A DNA stretch of 64,000 nt from Macrostomum hystrix (taxonomy: Eukaryota > Platyhelminthes > Macrostomidae), in NCBI GenBank assembly GCA_950097015.1, contig CATNEN010000011.1, positions 5,916,001 through 5,980,000 on the forward strand, given 5' to 3'. Positions 48,388 to 60,100 of this stretch are shown here, piece by piece. The notes beneath the pieces were generated by a model, which saw only the letters and a list, made by a program, of their open reading frames with translations, was not told the DNA's origin and ran no database searches. How positions within the stretch are numbered: the first letter of the stretch is position 1; each line of letters begins with the position of its first letter. The position numbers were made by a program, and so were the translations under genes.

Positions 48388-48831
48388 TCATATTGGTTCT
48401 GAATGAGCTTCTGTTGATCTAGTCGACATTAAGACAGAAATACGTTTGTTCTCACGATCAGCCGCCAAAAGCAGCTCACGCGAAGCTTCAGTCACCATCG
48501 CCAGACCGACTGGATGAAAGAGTCTGCTATCACCGCTACCACGCTGGTAAGGGACGCCAAGAGTCCAGAGCAGCGAACCGTCGCTACCTACCACCGCTCG
48601 CACTGAGTGACTCTGCCATTCACTCACGAACAGGCGGCCTCTCCTGTCAACCGCCAGGCCTTCTGGCCAAGCAAACTCTTTGAGGCCGCAACGCTCAGTC
48701 GGGTGGGAGGCGACCACCTGCTGGGTGTCAATGCGCACTTTGTGCACCTGATTGTGCTTCCAGTCTGTCACCAGAATGCAGTTGTCCTGAATCACCAGGT
48801 TTCTAAGTTGAGCATCAAGTAGCTCAGATAG
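48388..48831 (-). pseudogene. Truncated paralogue of the NHL-repeat gene
   Basis: The frame reads LSELLDAQLRNLVIQDNCIL and continues to a stop at 48388. It matches the last ~145 residues of the intact gene at 49447-51057 (shared: QLRNL/RLRNL, DNCILVTD, QQVVASHPTERCGL, AVDRRGRLFV, GSLLWTLGVP), with many substitutions and a different C-terminus. Upstream the similarity ends abruptly at a purine-rich microsatellite. It lacks the zinc-binding, coiled-coil and first NHL parts. The frame is intact, so a short expressed product cannot be excluded, but a partial tandem duplicate is more likely. Confidence 0.75.
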
Positions 48832-49218
48832 CTCCTCTTTCCTCCTCCTTCCTCCTCCTTCCTCCCTTTCTCCTTCCTTCTCCTTCCTCCTTCCTCCTTC
48901 CTTCCTCCTTCCTTCCTCCTTCCTTCCTCCTTCCCCTTCTCCTTCCTCCTTCCTCCTTCCTCCCTTTCTTCTTCCTCCTTCCTCCTCCTCCCTCCTTCTT
49001 CCTTCCTTCCTTCTCCTTCCTCCTTCCTTCCTCCTTCCTCCTTCCTCCCTTCCTTCCTCCTTCCTCCTTCCTCCTTCCTTCCTCCTTCCTCCTTCCTTCC
49101 TCCTTCCTTCCTCCTTCCTCCTTCCTTCCTCCTTCCTCCTTCCTTCCTCCTTCCTCCTTCCTCCTTCCTCCTCCCTTCATCCTTCCTTCCTCCTTCCCCC
49201 TTCGTCCTTCCTCCTTAG
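48832..49218. repeat. Pyrimidine/purine microsatellite (CTTCCTC)n
   Basis: Nearly pure pyrimidine on + (CTTCCTCCTTCCTTCCTCC and variants) for about 390 bp. The strand asymmetry would favour triplex (H-DNA) structures. It sits exactly at the breakpoint of the truncated NHL paralogue. Open frames rich in EEGRRK on the minus strand are artefacts. Confidence 0.95.
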
Positions 49219-49446
49219 AAAAACATTCCAAAAAACAAATAACAAAAACAAATTATAACAATGACACGCTATATTGTTAGATTTTATCATTTACATGCCT
49301 AATTACCACATACATTTATTCACATATTCAATCAAATAGTACTAACTGCTCCTCTCCTTAAAACTTCTAACGCATAAACAAAAGACCCTATTCACCGAAA
49401 CACTCCTGCAAAGTCTCTGCTTCATCTACGCTCACTCACTGACGAC

Positions 49447-51057
49447 TCACTCCATATTCAGCACCACCAGTCGACTGTTGAAACTGTCAGCCACCACCAG
49501 CTGCTCGCGCGCGCCTCCCGTCACCACCGCCAGACCAAATGGACCATTGAATCTGCCGTCACCGCTGCCGCTCTCGCCCGGCACCCCCAGAGTCCACAGC
49601 AGCGACCCGTCGTCTGCAGCCACCGCTCGAACTGAGTGAACCCAATATTCATTCACGAACAGGCGGCCTCTCCTGTCCACGGCCACACCCATTGGCACAG
49701 CAAACTCTTCGAGGCCGCAACGCTCAGTCGGGTGCGAGGCGACCACCTGCTGGGTGTAAATGCACACTCTGTGCACGTGATTCTGCTTACAGTCTGTCAC
49801 CAGAATGCAGTTGTCGTGAATCGCCAGGTTGCGCAGTCTAGCATCAGGAAGCTCAGACAGCGTGATGACCGTCTCCATCTCGCCAGTCGCTTTGCTGAAT
49901 GCAACAATTTTGTTGCCACCAGACACAAACACGGAGGCTGCGTTGCCGCCGATTCCCAAGATACGAAAGCCCTCGATTCGTGGTTCGATTCGACGCACCT
50001 TTCGACCGCTCAGGTCCGTCACTGTCACTGCGTCATCTTGAGCAATGAACAGCAGCTGACGGTAGCAGTGAAGACCCCTGATTGCCTTCTTACAGTCGAT
50101 GTCACAGTGGCACCGCAGCTTCTTCGAGCCGTCCACAGACAGCACCTGAATGTGGTCTTTGTGACTCATAAATGAAAATGATGCGAAGATGCAGGGCTGA
50201 GGCAGAGCCTCACCACCGCCATTGGCTGACTCGGCGGCCACCACACGGCCTGAGCGGTCACCAACGAATCCGCTGGTGTCGCTGCACACCGCCAGCCACT
50301 CAACCCAGCCATTCAGCTTCACCTCGTGACTGAACACAATCGGATCGAGCAATGCCTGTCTCGCCATCGCCTTCATTGCATCGTCGATCTCCTCGGGTGT
50401 CGCGCTGACCTCAGCGGCTCTCCAGCCCTCACCAGTCCACACGTTCACACGAGCCAACGCTCTGCCGAACTGCTCCGACACCTGCCCCAGTCGCTCCAGC
50501 TGCTGCTCCGCTCCCAAGCTCTCCTCCAGCGACTTCTGCAGCCGATCAAAGTCCGCCTTCAAGTCATCGAGCGACAACTCCATCGACATCGTCAGCTCGA
50601 CAAGCTTCGACATCTCGCCTGCAGCCTCCGCCATCGACGTCTCCTGCCTGTAGCTTCTCACATCGTCCATGTCCCGCTGCCACACACGCGCTGTCTCAAT
50701 CCGAGCTATCATCGGACCTGTCAGTCGATCTTCACTCGAATCCAGGTATCTCCGCATCGTCTCATACAGCTGCTTCGCCCGTCGCAGCTGCTCCTCCATC
50801 TCGTGAATCCAATCTCCTCCACCACCTGCTGCACTGCCACCTGCAGCTTCGGCTTGTGGGAAGGCACGCAGCTTCTCAGCGACCTTCTCCTTCAGCTTGA
50901 GGGCATCCGCCACATCAACACTCAGGTGTTCCGAGCACAGGTAGCGCTCGGAGAACGGACCCCGGCCGACTGCAGCTTTTTGGCAGACGACGCAGATTGG
51001 GATGGCTTCAGGAGGTCCTTCGGAACTCGAGCTGTCGCTGGAGTCTCCACGCTGCAT
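49447..51057 (-). CDS. TRIM/NHL-like protein: B-box-like zinc finger, coiled coil, NHL beta-propeller
   Basis: Single-exon 536-residue frame. A short Ser-rich start is followed by C22-x2-C25 ... C41-x2-H44 (ICVVCQK, YLCSEH), which looks like a minimal B-box or half zinc finger. Residues about 55-210 are strongly helical and coiled-coil-like. From about 260 a beta-propeller follows, whose last blades carry NHL-type repeats (VPMGVAVDRRGRLFVNEY, FNGPFGLAVVTG ... QLVVADSFNSRLVVL). There is no RING, so it is not a canonical TRIM E3 ligase. NHL propellers bind RNA or protein. A good 3' splice site (TCTCTTTCCAG|A, exon from 51072) lies 15 bases before the ATG, so the mRNA probably receives a 5' UTR exon or a spliced leader there. 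Confidence 0.85.
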   Translation of the reverse strand: MQRGDSSDSSSSEGPPEAIPICVVCQKAAVGRGPFSERYLCSEHLSVDVADALKLKEKVAEKLRAFPQAEAAGGSAAGGGGDWIHEMEEQLRRAKQLYETMRRYLDSSEDRLTGPMIARIETARVWQRDMDDVRSYRQETSMAEAAGEMSKLVELTMSMELSLDDLKADFDRLQKSLEESLGAEQQLERLGQVSEQFGRALARVNVWTGEGWRAAEVSATPEEIDDAMKAMARQALLDPIVFSHEVKLNGWVEWLAVCSDTSGFVGDRSGRVVAAESANGGGEALPQPCIFASFSFMSHKDHIQVLSVDGSKKLRCHCDIDCKKAIRGLHCYRQLLFIAQDDAVTVTDLSGRKVRRIEPRIEGFRILGIGGNAASVFVSGGNKIVAFSKATGEMETVITLSELPDARLRNLAIHDNCILVTDCKQNHVHRVCIYTQQVVASHPTERCGLEEFAVPMGVAVDRRGRLFVNEYWVHSVRAVAADDGSLLWTLGVPGESGSGDGRFNGPFGLAVVTGGAREQLVVADSFNSRLVVLNME

Positions 51058-51480
51058 TTTCAGATTCGAGGTCTGGAAAGAGAGTCGAAAATGAAAGTCT
51101 GGAGTTATTTTTGTATTGTAGCAGTCTTGAGTTTGAAGAGAAAAAGAACTTGTTCTGGCTATTGGCTATGCTTTGAAAGCCTTTTAAACCCTACACAAAC
51201 TTAGTGACTGTGTTTGATGGAGGCGGAACAAGAGCTTATCATTTTCTATTAGGTTCCTTATTCCTAGCTTCGCATATTTCTGTGAAGCTTCAGATAGATA
51301 AAAAAGTACTTAAAAAAAGTAAAAATCAAATCAATTAGTTATGCTTATAAAGAAGCAATAAGCAGGGTAGCACCATTTAACAGGGCACCAAAATAAGCGT
51401 GTGGAATTCATAGGCTAAAATTGTGTTGCCGCAATATTGTAAGATGCAAGATGCAATTTAACACACAGAGAAGAGATGAG
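51058..51480. other. 5' flank of the NHL-repeat gene
   Basis: Unique sequence, presumably promoter. Nothing else recognised. Confidence 0.35.
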
Positions 51481-52670
51481 GCGGGGGAGAGATAAGACAG
51501 GGAAGAAATGAAGAAAGAGGAAAGATGGGACAGACGAGAGATAAGACAGGGAAGGGATGAGACGGGGAGAGATGAGACAGGGAGAGATGAGACAGGGACA
51601 GATGAGACAGGGGAGAGATGAGACAGGGGAGAGATGAGACAGACGAGAGATAAGACAGGGAAGGGATGAGACAGGGGAGAGATGAGACAGGGGAGAGATG
51701 AGACAGGGGAGAGATGAGACAGGGAAGGGATGAGACAGGGGAGAGATGAGACAGGGAAGGGATGAGACAGGGGAGAGATGAGACAGGGGAGAGATGAGAC
51801 AGAGGAGAGATGAGACAGGGGAGAGATGAGACAGGGGAGAGATAAGACAGGGGAGAGATAAGACAGGGAAGGGATAAGACAGGGGAGAGATAAGACAGGG
51901 AAGGGATAAGACAGGGGAGGGATGAGACAGGGGAGAGATGAGACAGGGGAGAGATGAGACAGAGGAGAGATGAGACACAGGAGAAATAAGACAGAGGAGA
52001 GATGAGACAGGGGAGAGATGAGAAAGAGTAGAGATGAGACAGGAGAGAGATAAGACAGGGAAGGGATGAGACAGGGAAGGGATGAGACAGGGAAGGGATG
52101 AGACAGGGGAGAGATGAGACAGGGGAGAGATGAGACAGGGAAGGGATGAGACAGGGGAGAGATGAGACAGGGAAGGGATGAGACAGGGGAGAGATGAGAC
52201 AGGGGAGAGATGAGACAGGGAAGGGATGAGACAGGGGAGAGATGAGACAGGGAAGGGATGAGACAGGGGAGAGATGAGACAGGGGAGGGATGAGACAGGG
52301 GAGAGATGAGACAGGGGAGAGATGAGACAGAGGAGAGATGAGACAGAGGAGAAATAAGACAGAGGAGAGATGAGACAGGGGAGAGATGAGAAAGAGTAGA
52401 GATGAGACAGGAGAGAGATAAGACAGGGAAGGGATGAGACAGGGGAGAGATGAGACAGAGGAGAGATGAGACAGGAAAGGGATGAGACAGGGAAGAGATG
52501 AGACAGGGAAGGGATGAGACAGGGGAGAGATGAGACAGGGAAGGGATGAGACAGGGGAGAGATGAGACAGGGAAGGGATGAGACAGGGGAGAGATGAGAC
52601 AGGGTAGAGATGAGACAGGGGAGAGATTAGACAGGGAAGGGATAAGACTGAGGAGAGATGAGATGAGAGA
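51475..52670. repeat. Satellite of (GAGATGAGACAGGG)-type units, about 1.2 kb
   Basis: Units of about 16-18 bp (GAGATGAGACAGGGGA, GATGAGACAGGGAAGG) in higher-order combinations. A segment near 51950-52060 recurs near 52310-52430. The plus strand is nearly all purine apart from T and C at fixed places. The unit resembles the interior of the hAT MITE at 27312. Minus-strand frames (LSHLSPVSSLPCLI) are artefacts. Confidence 0.95.
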
Positions 52671-52875
52671 AAAAATGGCGTCACAGGCCGATATGCATCA
52701 ACAATGCGTCACTTTTGATTTGAGCTGCCGCAAGGAAAAAAATCCAATTTATGATATTTAAATAGGACAATTAGCTCTTGTCGCTGATATGTACCATAAA
52801 AAAATTCTGTTGTCAATAGCCGAGCCGACTGAAAGTCAAACACCGATATGTATCGAAAAAGACGAATCAAGACCC

Positions 52876-54100
52876 CTAGCTAGAGCCGCCAGCCGCATTG
52901 GCTAGCGCCGGAGGTAGCAGCTTCGCCCCGTTGATGCCGTGGACGGAGACCCGGCCAGGCCGCACCATCAGGCCATGCTGCGGCTGGCAGGCAAAGTAGC
53001 GCCGGCCAAGCACCCGGCCGTCGTTGCGGCCCAACGGTTTCCGCAGCTCCACGCCCAGCCAGACGCCGTCGGCAAAGTGGACTCGGCCGACGTAGCGCAC
53101 AATGCCCATCAGGTTGCCGCAGAGAACCTGCATTGTTTGTCCAATTGGCATTCATTCGGTTGACTTAAAAACTCTTTTGCAACGCCCAGTTCCAGATTCG
53201 AACCCAGGACCTTCCGGAGGCAAGTTGTGTGCGTTTTCGCTTCGCCACCTCGGCACAAACTCAGTAGTGTAAGCAGCTGCATTTAACTAGTTAGGGTTGT
53301 AGCCTAGTGGTTAGAGCGTCGGACTCACGACTTGAAGGTCGGGGGTTCGATTCTCGACTCCTCTGGTATAATTTTTGTCCATTAGCAAGGCACTTAACTA
53401 TGCATTGCTTCAGTTCAACCAGCTGTAGAAATGAGTACCAACATCAGCTTTGGTAATTGAGGGTGGGTGTGGCGTCGCTCCCAGTGTAACACACTAAAAG
53501 TGGGGAACGAACCTCGCGCTGGCAGACCGAGACCGGTTTCTGGCTTGTTTGCCTTCGTCAGTCAGCCATAGCCACACGCAGTCCTCTCCCACCACTCTCA
53601 GTGTGCACAGAAGTCTCTTTTAACCTTGCCATTTTTATGGCGATACTTTTTAGTGTTATGTGAGAGTTTTGCAGCCAAGTCTTTGCTTTTCTACTGTTGT
53701 CAGTAGTCTGAATTGTATCTCTCACACCCAGTCCATGGACTGAACAAGGCTTAAGCAGCCTTCAGATGAGCCGCTTCGGCTGTGCTTTCAGCTGCACATC
53801 TGGCCCAATAGGGGCAGGTGAAATCAGTTAATTTTTTTCATTATTAACAGTAGAAAGACCACTTTGGGATATTTCAAATACCCGCTGCCTATTTCACAGT
53901 AGCTCCCAAACCGAATGACCGATTTTCCTGAAAGTCCACCATCTGTCAAAATCAAATTTTCCGCCCTTTACGATGAACTAATTTTCAAAGCTGAAAGCTG
54001 CAGCTGCCAGTCTATTGAAATTAGCGAACAAAAACAGGTGAATTACTTGCAATCCTTCACGAAGCACCAAGGCTTGCTGTTGCTGAGGCGGTGGCTGCTG

Positions 54101-54133
<33 letters not shown>

Positions 54134-57100
54134 ACCGGAAGAACTGGCCTCTGTCTGCCTGCTGGCGCACCTGTGCAGTCGGGCAGCCGAGGCAAAAACT
54201 CCGTGACCCTGCGGGCACTTGAAGTACCTTCTGCCATCCACTGAGCCGTCGTTCCTGCCTACCGGATTGTCCAGTTCAACGCCGTACCAGACGCCAGGCG
54301 CGAAATGGCACTCGCCGGCGAAGCGAACTGTGCCGCGGCGCTGGCCGGCGACAATGACCCGGTCGCCAAGGGCGAAGCTGTGGCGAGTGCGAACCCGAGC
54401 CTCCACGCCGCTGACGTCGATGGCGCCGTGGTGGACGCGGGTCAGACTCGAGATCCGGCTCATCGGTACGAGGACCTTGGTGAGTCAGGAAGCAGGATAT
54501 AAGGATTCCGCGTTTGGTCGAGGTCACACAAAACGAGATTTGGTTATCTACATGGATCGATAAACGAACAAACAAATGATTCGATTAATTATTCCTTTCA
54601 CTCTCTCCCCAACGTACCAGTCATCCGAAGAGACATCAATCAACCTGCCAGTCAGTCAACAAACAGGTCAATCAATCAATCAACCTGTCAATCTATCTGT
54701 CAACCAGATAATAAATCAGCCCTGTCAATCAACCAACCTGCCAATCAATCAACCAGTTAAACATTCGACACATTAATCAATCAACTAGTCAGTAAATGAA
54801 CCTATCAGCTAATCAACCTGTCAAACATTCAACCAGACAACCAACCTGTCATTAAATCAATCAAACCGACAGTCAATCAACACGAGAATCCATCAACGTG
54901 TCAATCCATCTTCATGTCAATCGATAAACCTGTCAGTTCATCAACGTGTCAATCCATCAACCTGTCAATCAATCAACATTTCAATCAACCTGTCAATCAA
55001 TCAACATGTCAATCAATCAACATGTCAATCAAACAAAATGTCAATCCATCAACATGTCGATCCACCAACACTTCGATCAATCAACCTTTCAACCAATCAA
55101 CCTGTCAAGCAATCAACATGTCAAGCAATCAATCTGTCAACCAATCAACCTGTCAATCAACCAACCTGTAAATCCACCAACCTGCCAATCAATCAACCTG
55201 CCGATCAATCAACCTGTCAACCAACGAACCTGTCAATCAATCAACATGTCAATCAATCAACCTGTCAGGCCTCACCCCTCGGCCAGCGGGGCACTGGAAG
55301 TAGCGCACTCCTGACACGCAGCCGTCGTGTCGACCAGCCTGCGGGGTCTCGAGTTCCACTCCCGCCCAGACACCTGGGCCGAATTCCACCGGGCCCCAGT
55401 AGCGAAGGAGACCAGGGCGAGACCCGGCGACAAGGACTCGATCACCCAGCTGAGGCTGCTGCTGCTGCTTATCTAGAGCTTGTCTTTCCGCAGTTTCAAA
55501 TGACTCAGGTTCTTCAAAGGTAGCCGACGCGACCTAGAAATTAATAAGTATTATTTGTTACACACCTGTAAAATGCAATCTCAGATCCATGGGATTCTAG
55601 ACCTAGAACACACTCTCAAATCCATGGGATCCTAGACCTAGAACACACTCTCAGATCCATGGGATCCTAGACCTAGAACACAATCTCAGATCGATGGGAT
55701 CCTAGACCTAGAACACACTCTCAGATCGATGGGATCCTAGACCTAGAACACAATCTCAGATCCATGGGATCCTAGACCTGGAACACAATCTCAGATCCAT
55801 GGGATCCTAGACCTAGAACACACTCTCAGATCCATGGGATCCTAGACCTAGAACACACTCTCAGATCCATGGGATCCTAGACCTAGAACACACTCTCAGA
55901 TCGATGGGATCCTAGACCTAGAACACAATCTCAGATCCATGGGATCCTAGACCTGGAACACAATCTCAGATCCATGGGATCCTAGACCTGGAACACAATC
56001 TCAGATCCATGGGATCCTAGACCTAGAACACACTCTCAGATCCATGGGATCCTAGACCTAGAACACACTCTCAGATCCATGGGATCCTAGACCTAGAACA
56101 CACTCTCAGATCCATGGGATCCTAGACCTGGAACACAATCTCAGATCCATGGGATCCTAGACCTGGAACACAATCTCAGATCCATGGGATCCTAGACCTG
56201 GAACACAATCTCAGATCCATGGGATCCTAGACCTAGAACACACTCTCAGATCCATGGGATCCTAGACCTAGAACACACTCTCAGATCCATGGGATCCTAG
56301 ACCTAGAACACACTCTCAGATCCATGGGATCCTAGACCTAGAACACACTCTCAGATCCATGGGATCCTAGACCTAGAACACACTCTCAGATCCATGGGAT
56401 CCTAGACCTAGAACACACTCTCAGATCCATGGGATCCTAGACCTAGAACACACTCTCAAATCCATGAGATCCTAGACCTAGAACACACTCTCAGATCGAT
56501 GGGATCCTAGACCTAGAACACAATCTCAGATCCATGGCATTCTAGACCTAGAACACAATCTCAGATCCATGGGATCCTAGACCTAGAACACACTCTCAGA
56601 TCCATGGGATCCTAGACCTAGAACACACTCTCAGATCCATGGGATCCTAGACCTAGAACACACTCTCAGATCCATGGGATCCTAGACCTAGAACACACTC
56701 TCAAATCCATGAGATCCTAGACCTAGAACACACTCTCAGATCGATGGGATCCTAGACCTAGAACACAATCTCAGATCCATGGCATTCTAGACCTAGAACA
56801 CAATCTCAGATCCATGGGATCCTAGACCTAGAACACACTCTCAGATCCATGGGATCCTAGATCTCGTAGAACAAATTCTCACATCAAGGGGATTCTTGAC
56901 GAAAAGAACATTCGCTCACCGACACAGCCGACGAGGCAGGCGAAAGCGCAGCCGCCGTGGCTGTTGACGAAGAAGCCGACAGTCGGGGTGGTCGCTCGGG
57001 TTTGGGGCCGGCCAGTAGGCTGAGCATGCGCGCGCGAATCTCTTGATTGTTCCTCACTGACGGTGGCGGCATCTGATGAGGCTGTGCCGAATTCGCAGCC

Positions 57101-60100
57101 GAATCATCAGCGCCGCGTGGCAAGCAGTCGACTGGCCGTCTAAGCAGCTCATCGACAGCTGCCAGAGCCGAAGGTCCTGCCCGGTTAACCAGAAGGCGAG
57201 CGGAGGCCAGGCTGAGCTGGCTGGCTGCCAGGTGAAGGCAGGTTGCGTCATCGAACTCGCCACACCTGAAGTGCATCAAATGACATGACATGTCTAGAAT
57301 TCCCTGGATCTGAGATTGTGTTCTAGGTCTAGGATCCCATGGATCTGAGATTGTGTTCTAGGTCTAGGATCCCATGGATCTGAGATTATGTTCTAGGTCT
57401 AGGATCCCATGGATCTGAGATTGTGTTCTAGGTCTAGGATCCCATGGATCTGAGATTGTGTTCTAGGTCTAGGATCCCATGGAAATTCCTCATCTATTTA
57501 GTAGAGCAAAAAATTACAAACAAACCTGGCCCCAGGGTCAGCCCCGGCGTCAAGCAAGACTTCAACGGCTTCGACGCAGTCAAACATCACCGCCAGGTGA
57601 AGCGGCGTTGCGTCTGTCCATCGGCTTCGCGCATCGGCTTGGGCACCGTCGGCCAGAAGGCGACGAACTGTTGAGGCCGCGGCCGAGGAGTCACCGATTG
57701 CTCCGGCTTTGGCAGCGAAGTGCAGCTGCGTGCAGTCCGTCACCTGCGAATGTTTGGGATAATTATCAAGCCGAGCAATGAGGAAATGAGATCTCACACA
57801 CTGAGGGAAATAGGATCTCAGACACTGAGGGAAATAGGATCTCAGACACTAAGGGAAATGAGATCTCAGACACTAAGGGAAATGGGATCTCACACACTGA
57901 GGGAAATGAGATCTCACACACTGAGGGAAATAGGATCTCAGACACTGAGGGAAATAGGATCTCAGACACTGAGGGAAATAGGATCTCAGACACTAAGGGA
58001 AATGAGATCTCAGACACTAAGGGAAATGGGATCTCACACACTGAGGGAAATGAGATCTCAGACACTGAGGGAAATGAGATCTCAGACACTGAGGGAAATG
58101 GGATCTCACACACTGAGGGAAATGAGATCTCAGCACTGAATGAAATGGGATCTTAGACACTGAGGGAAATGGGATCTTAGACAATGAGGGAAATGGGATC
58201 TCCAGACACTGAGGGAAATGGGATCTTAGACAATGAGGGAAATGGGATCTCCAGACACTGAGGGAAATGGGATCTTAGACAATGAGGGAAATGGGATCTC
58301 CAGACACTGAGGGAAATGAGATCTCAGCACTGAATGAAATGGGATCTTAGACACTGAGGGAAATGGGATCTTAGACAATGAGGGAAATGGGATCTCACAC
58401 ACTGAGGGAAATGAGATCTCAGACACTAAGGGAAATGGGATCTCACACACTGAGGGAAATGAGATCTCAGCACTGAATGAAATGGGATCTTAGACACTGA
58501 GGGAAATGGGATCTTAGACAATGAGGGAAATGGGATCTCCAGACACTGAGGGAAATGGGATCTTAGACAATGAGGGAAATGGGATCTCCAGACACTGAGG
58601 GAAATGGGATCTTAGACAATGAGGGAAATGGGATCTTAGACACTGAGGGAAATGGGATCTTAGACAATGAGGGAAATGGGATCTCCAGACACTGAGGGAA
58701 ATGGGATCTCAGCACTGAATGAAATGGGATCTCAGACACTGAATGAAATTCGATCTTAGACACTGAGGGAAATGGGATCTCAGCACTGAATGAAATGGGA
58801 TCTTAGACACTGAGGGAAATGGGATCTCAGATACTGAATTTCAATCACCTGGTCACGATCATTTGGCCCAACGCCCAGCCCGGCAAGCCGATCGACTAGT
58901 TCAGGCAACAGCAGCTGGGCCGACCTTGTCCACTGGCGCAGCAGGGCAAACAGCTGGCTTGGCGTGGCCGCCTCAAGTTGATTGGCGCAGTCGGCACACG
59001 ACAGGTCGAACAGTTCAGCGCCCAGGGAGCGACAGCGGCCACAGAGTGGCGCCGGGACGCTCTCGAAGATGCGAACTGGGGACTCCTGGCTTTCTGGGCG
59101 AGGCTGTAAATAAGTTTAAACTATCTAAGACTAGAGACTTAAGACTAGCTACTAAAGTGTAAAAGTATCTACTGAAGTAATATGGTACTTCTGTGCGAAA
59201 AAAGTATACTATTTCAGTTTTTGAGTTACTGAAATAATTAGGTTACTTCATATCATTTGAGAGAAATGTTATAAAATGAATATATAAGAATTGTTTCTTA
59301 GCCACAAGCCCTTATTTTAGATCTGCGTATAGCTAGTCTATGTTGACATAGGGGCCTATCAAATAATATTATGATAATATTGCTTTTATACTTCTTAGGT
59401 TAGGATATGTTAACCCATTAATTTTTTTCACCTACACTTTTGGCTAGGCCAGTGGCACTATTAACTGGGTTTGATACTGCTAGGCCTACTAAATTAATAA
59501 AAAAAGTGGGCATCTTGCCTGAAAGCTAGAACTTGCCATATAGCCACTCGAAGTGATTTTCTCGAAAATTTTCTCTATTCCTAGCTACATAATAGAAATA
59601 AAAAACAGAATATATTGCTTCGCCTTTTTTACTAACTTTTACACCTGTGACTGACTGATCAATACGTGTATATAAATAGAACCATTATACGTAACAAAAA
59701 ATTCGATGACTGTATGTAATCCAAAAGGCGAAAATGCAGAGCAGTGGGAAAACAAAGAACCAAACTCGAAAAACTAAGAAACAGTTTTCAGTTTTATAAC
59801 CAACTTTTTTGTTTAGAAGGGTAATTTAAACCAAAATGATAAGTCAAAACTTTGCAAGCAAGCAATACACCGTCACATTAATAAAAAGTTAAACACATAT
59901 TGCACTACAAAAATAATAAATAAATGAAAATTTTCTAAATGGAATAGCTGGTAATGAAACATATAGGCTTATCCAATAAAAAAAACTGCGTTAATTTGTA
60001 CTGGTACAAAGCCCGGCGGTTTTGTACTAGAAATAAATAAATAAATAATTTGGTTCTCGTAAGCAAAAGCCAACGTTTTACAGTAATGAGCTACAGAGTC

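Noticed and set aside
50326-51204. 292-residue plus-strand frame over the NHL-repeat gene
   Set aside because: Shadow of the minus-strand gene, with no recognisable domain and His/Arg/Leu-rich composition typical of antisense frames.
51415-52684. Long minus-strand open frames (LSHLSPVSSLPCLI repeats, up to 408 residues)
   Set aside because: They follow the satellite unit, show no start context or domain, and neighbouring frames are equally open.
53182-53275. Functional tRNA gene on the minus strand
   Set aside because: A and B boxes are present but the acceptor stem does not pair.
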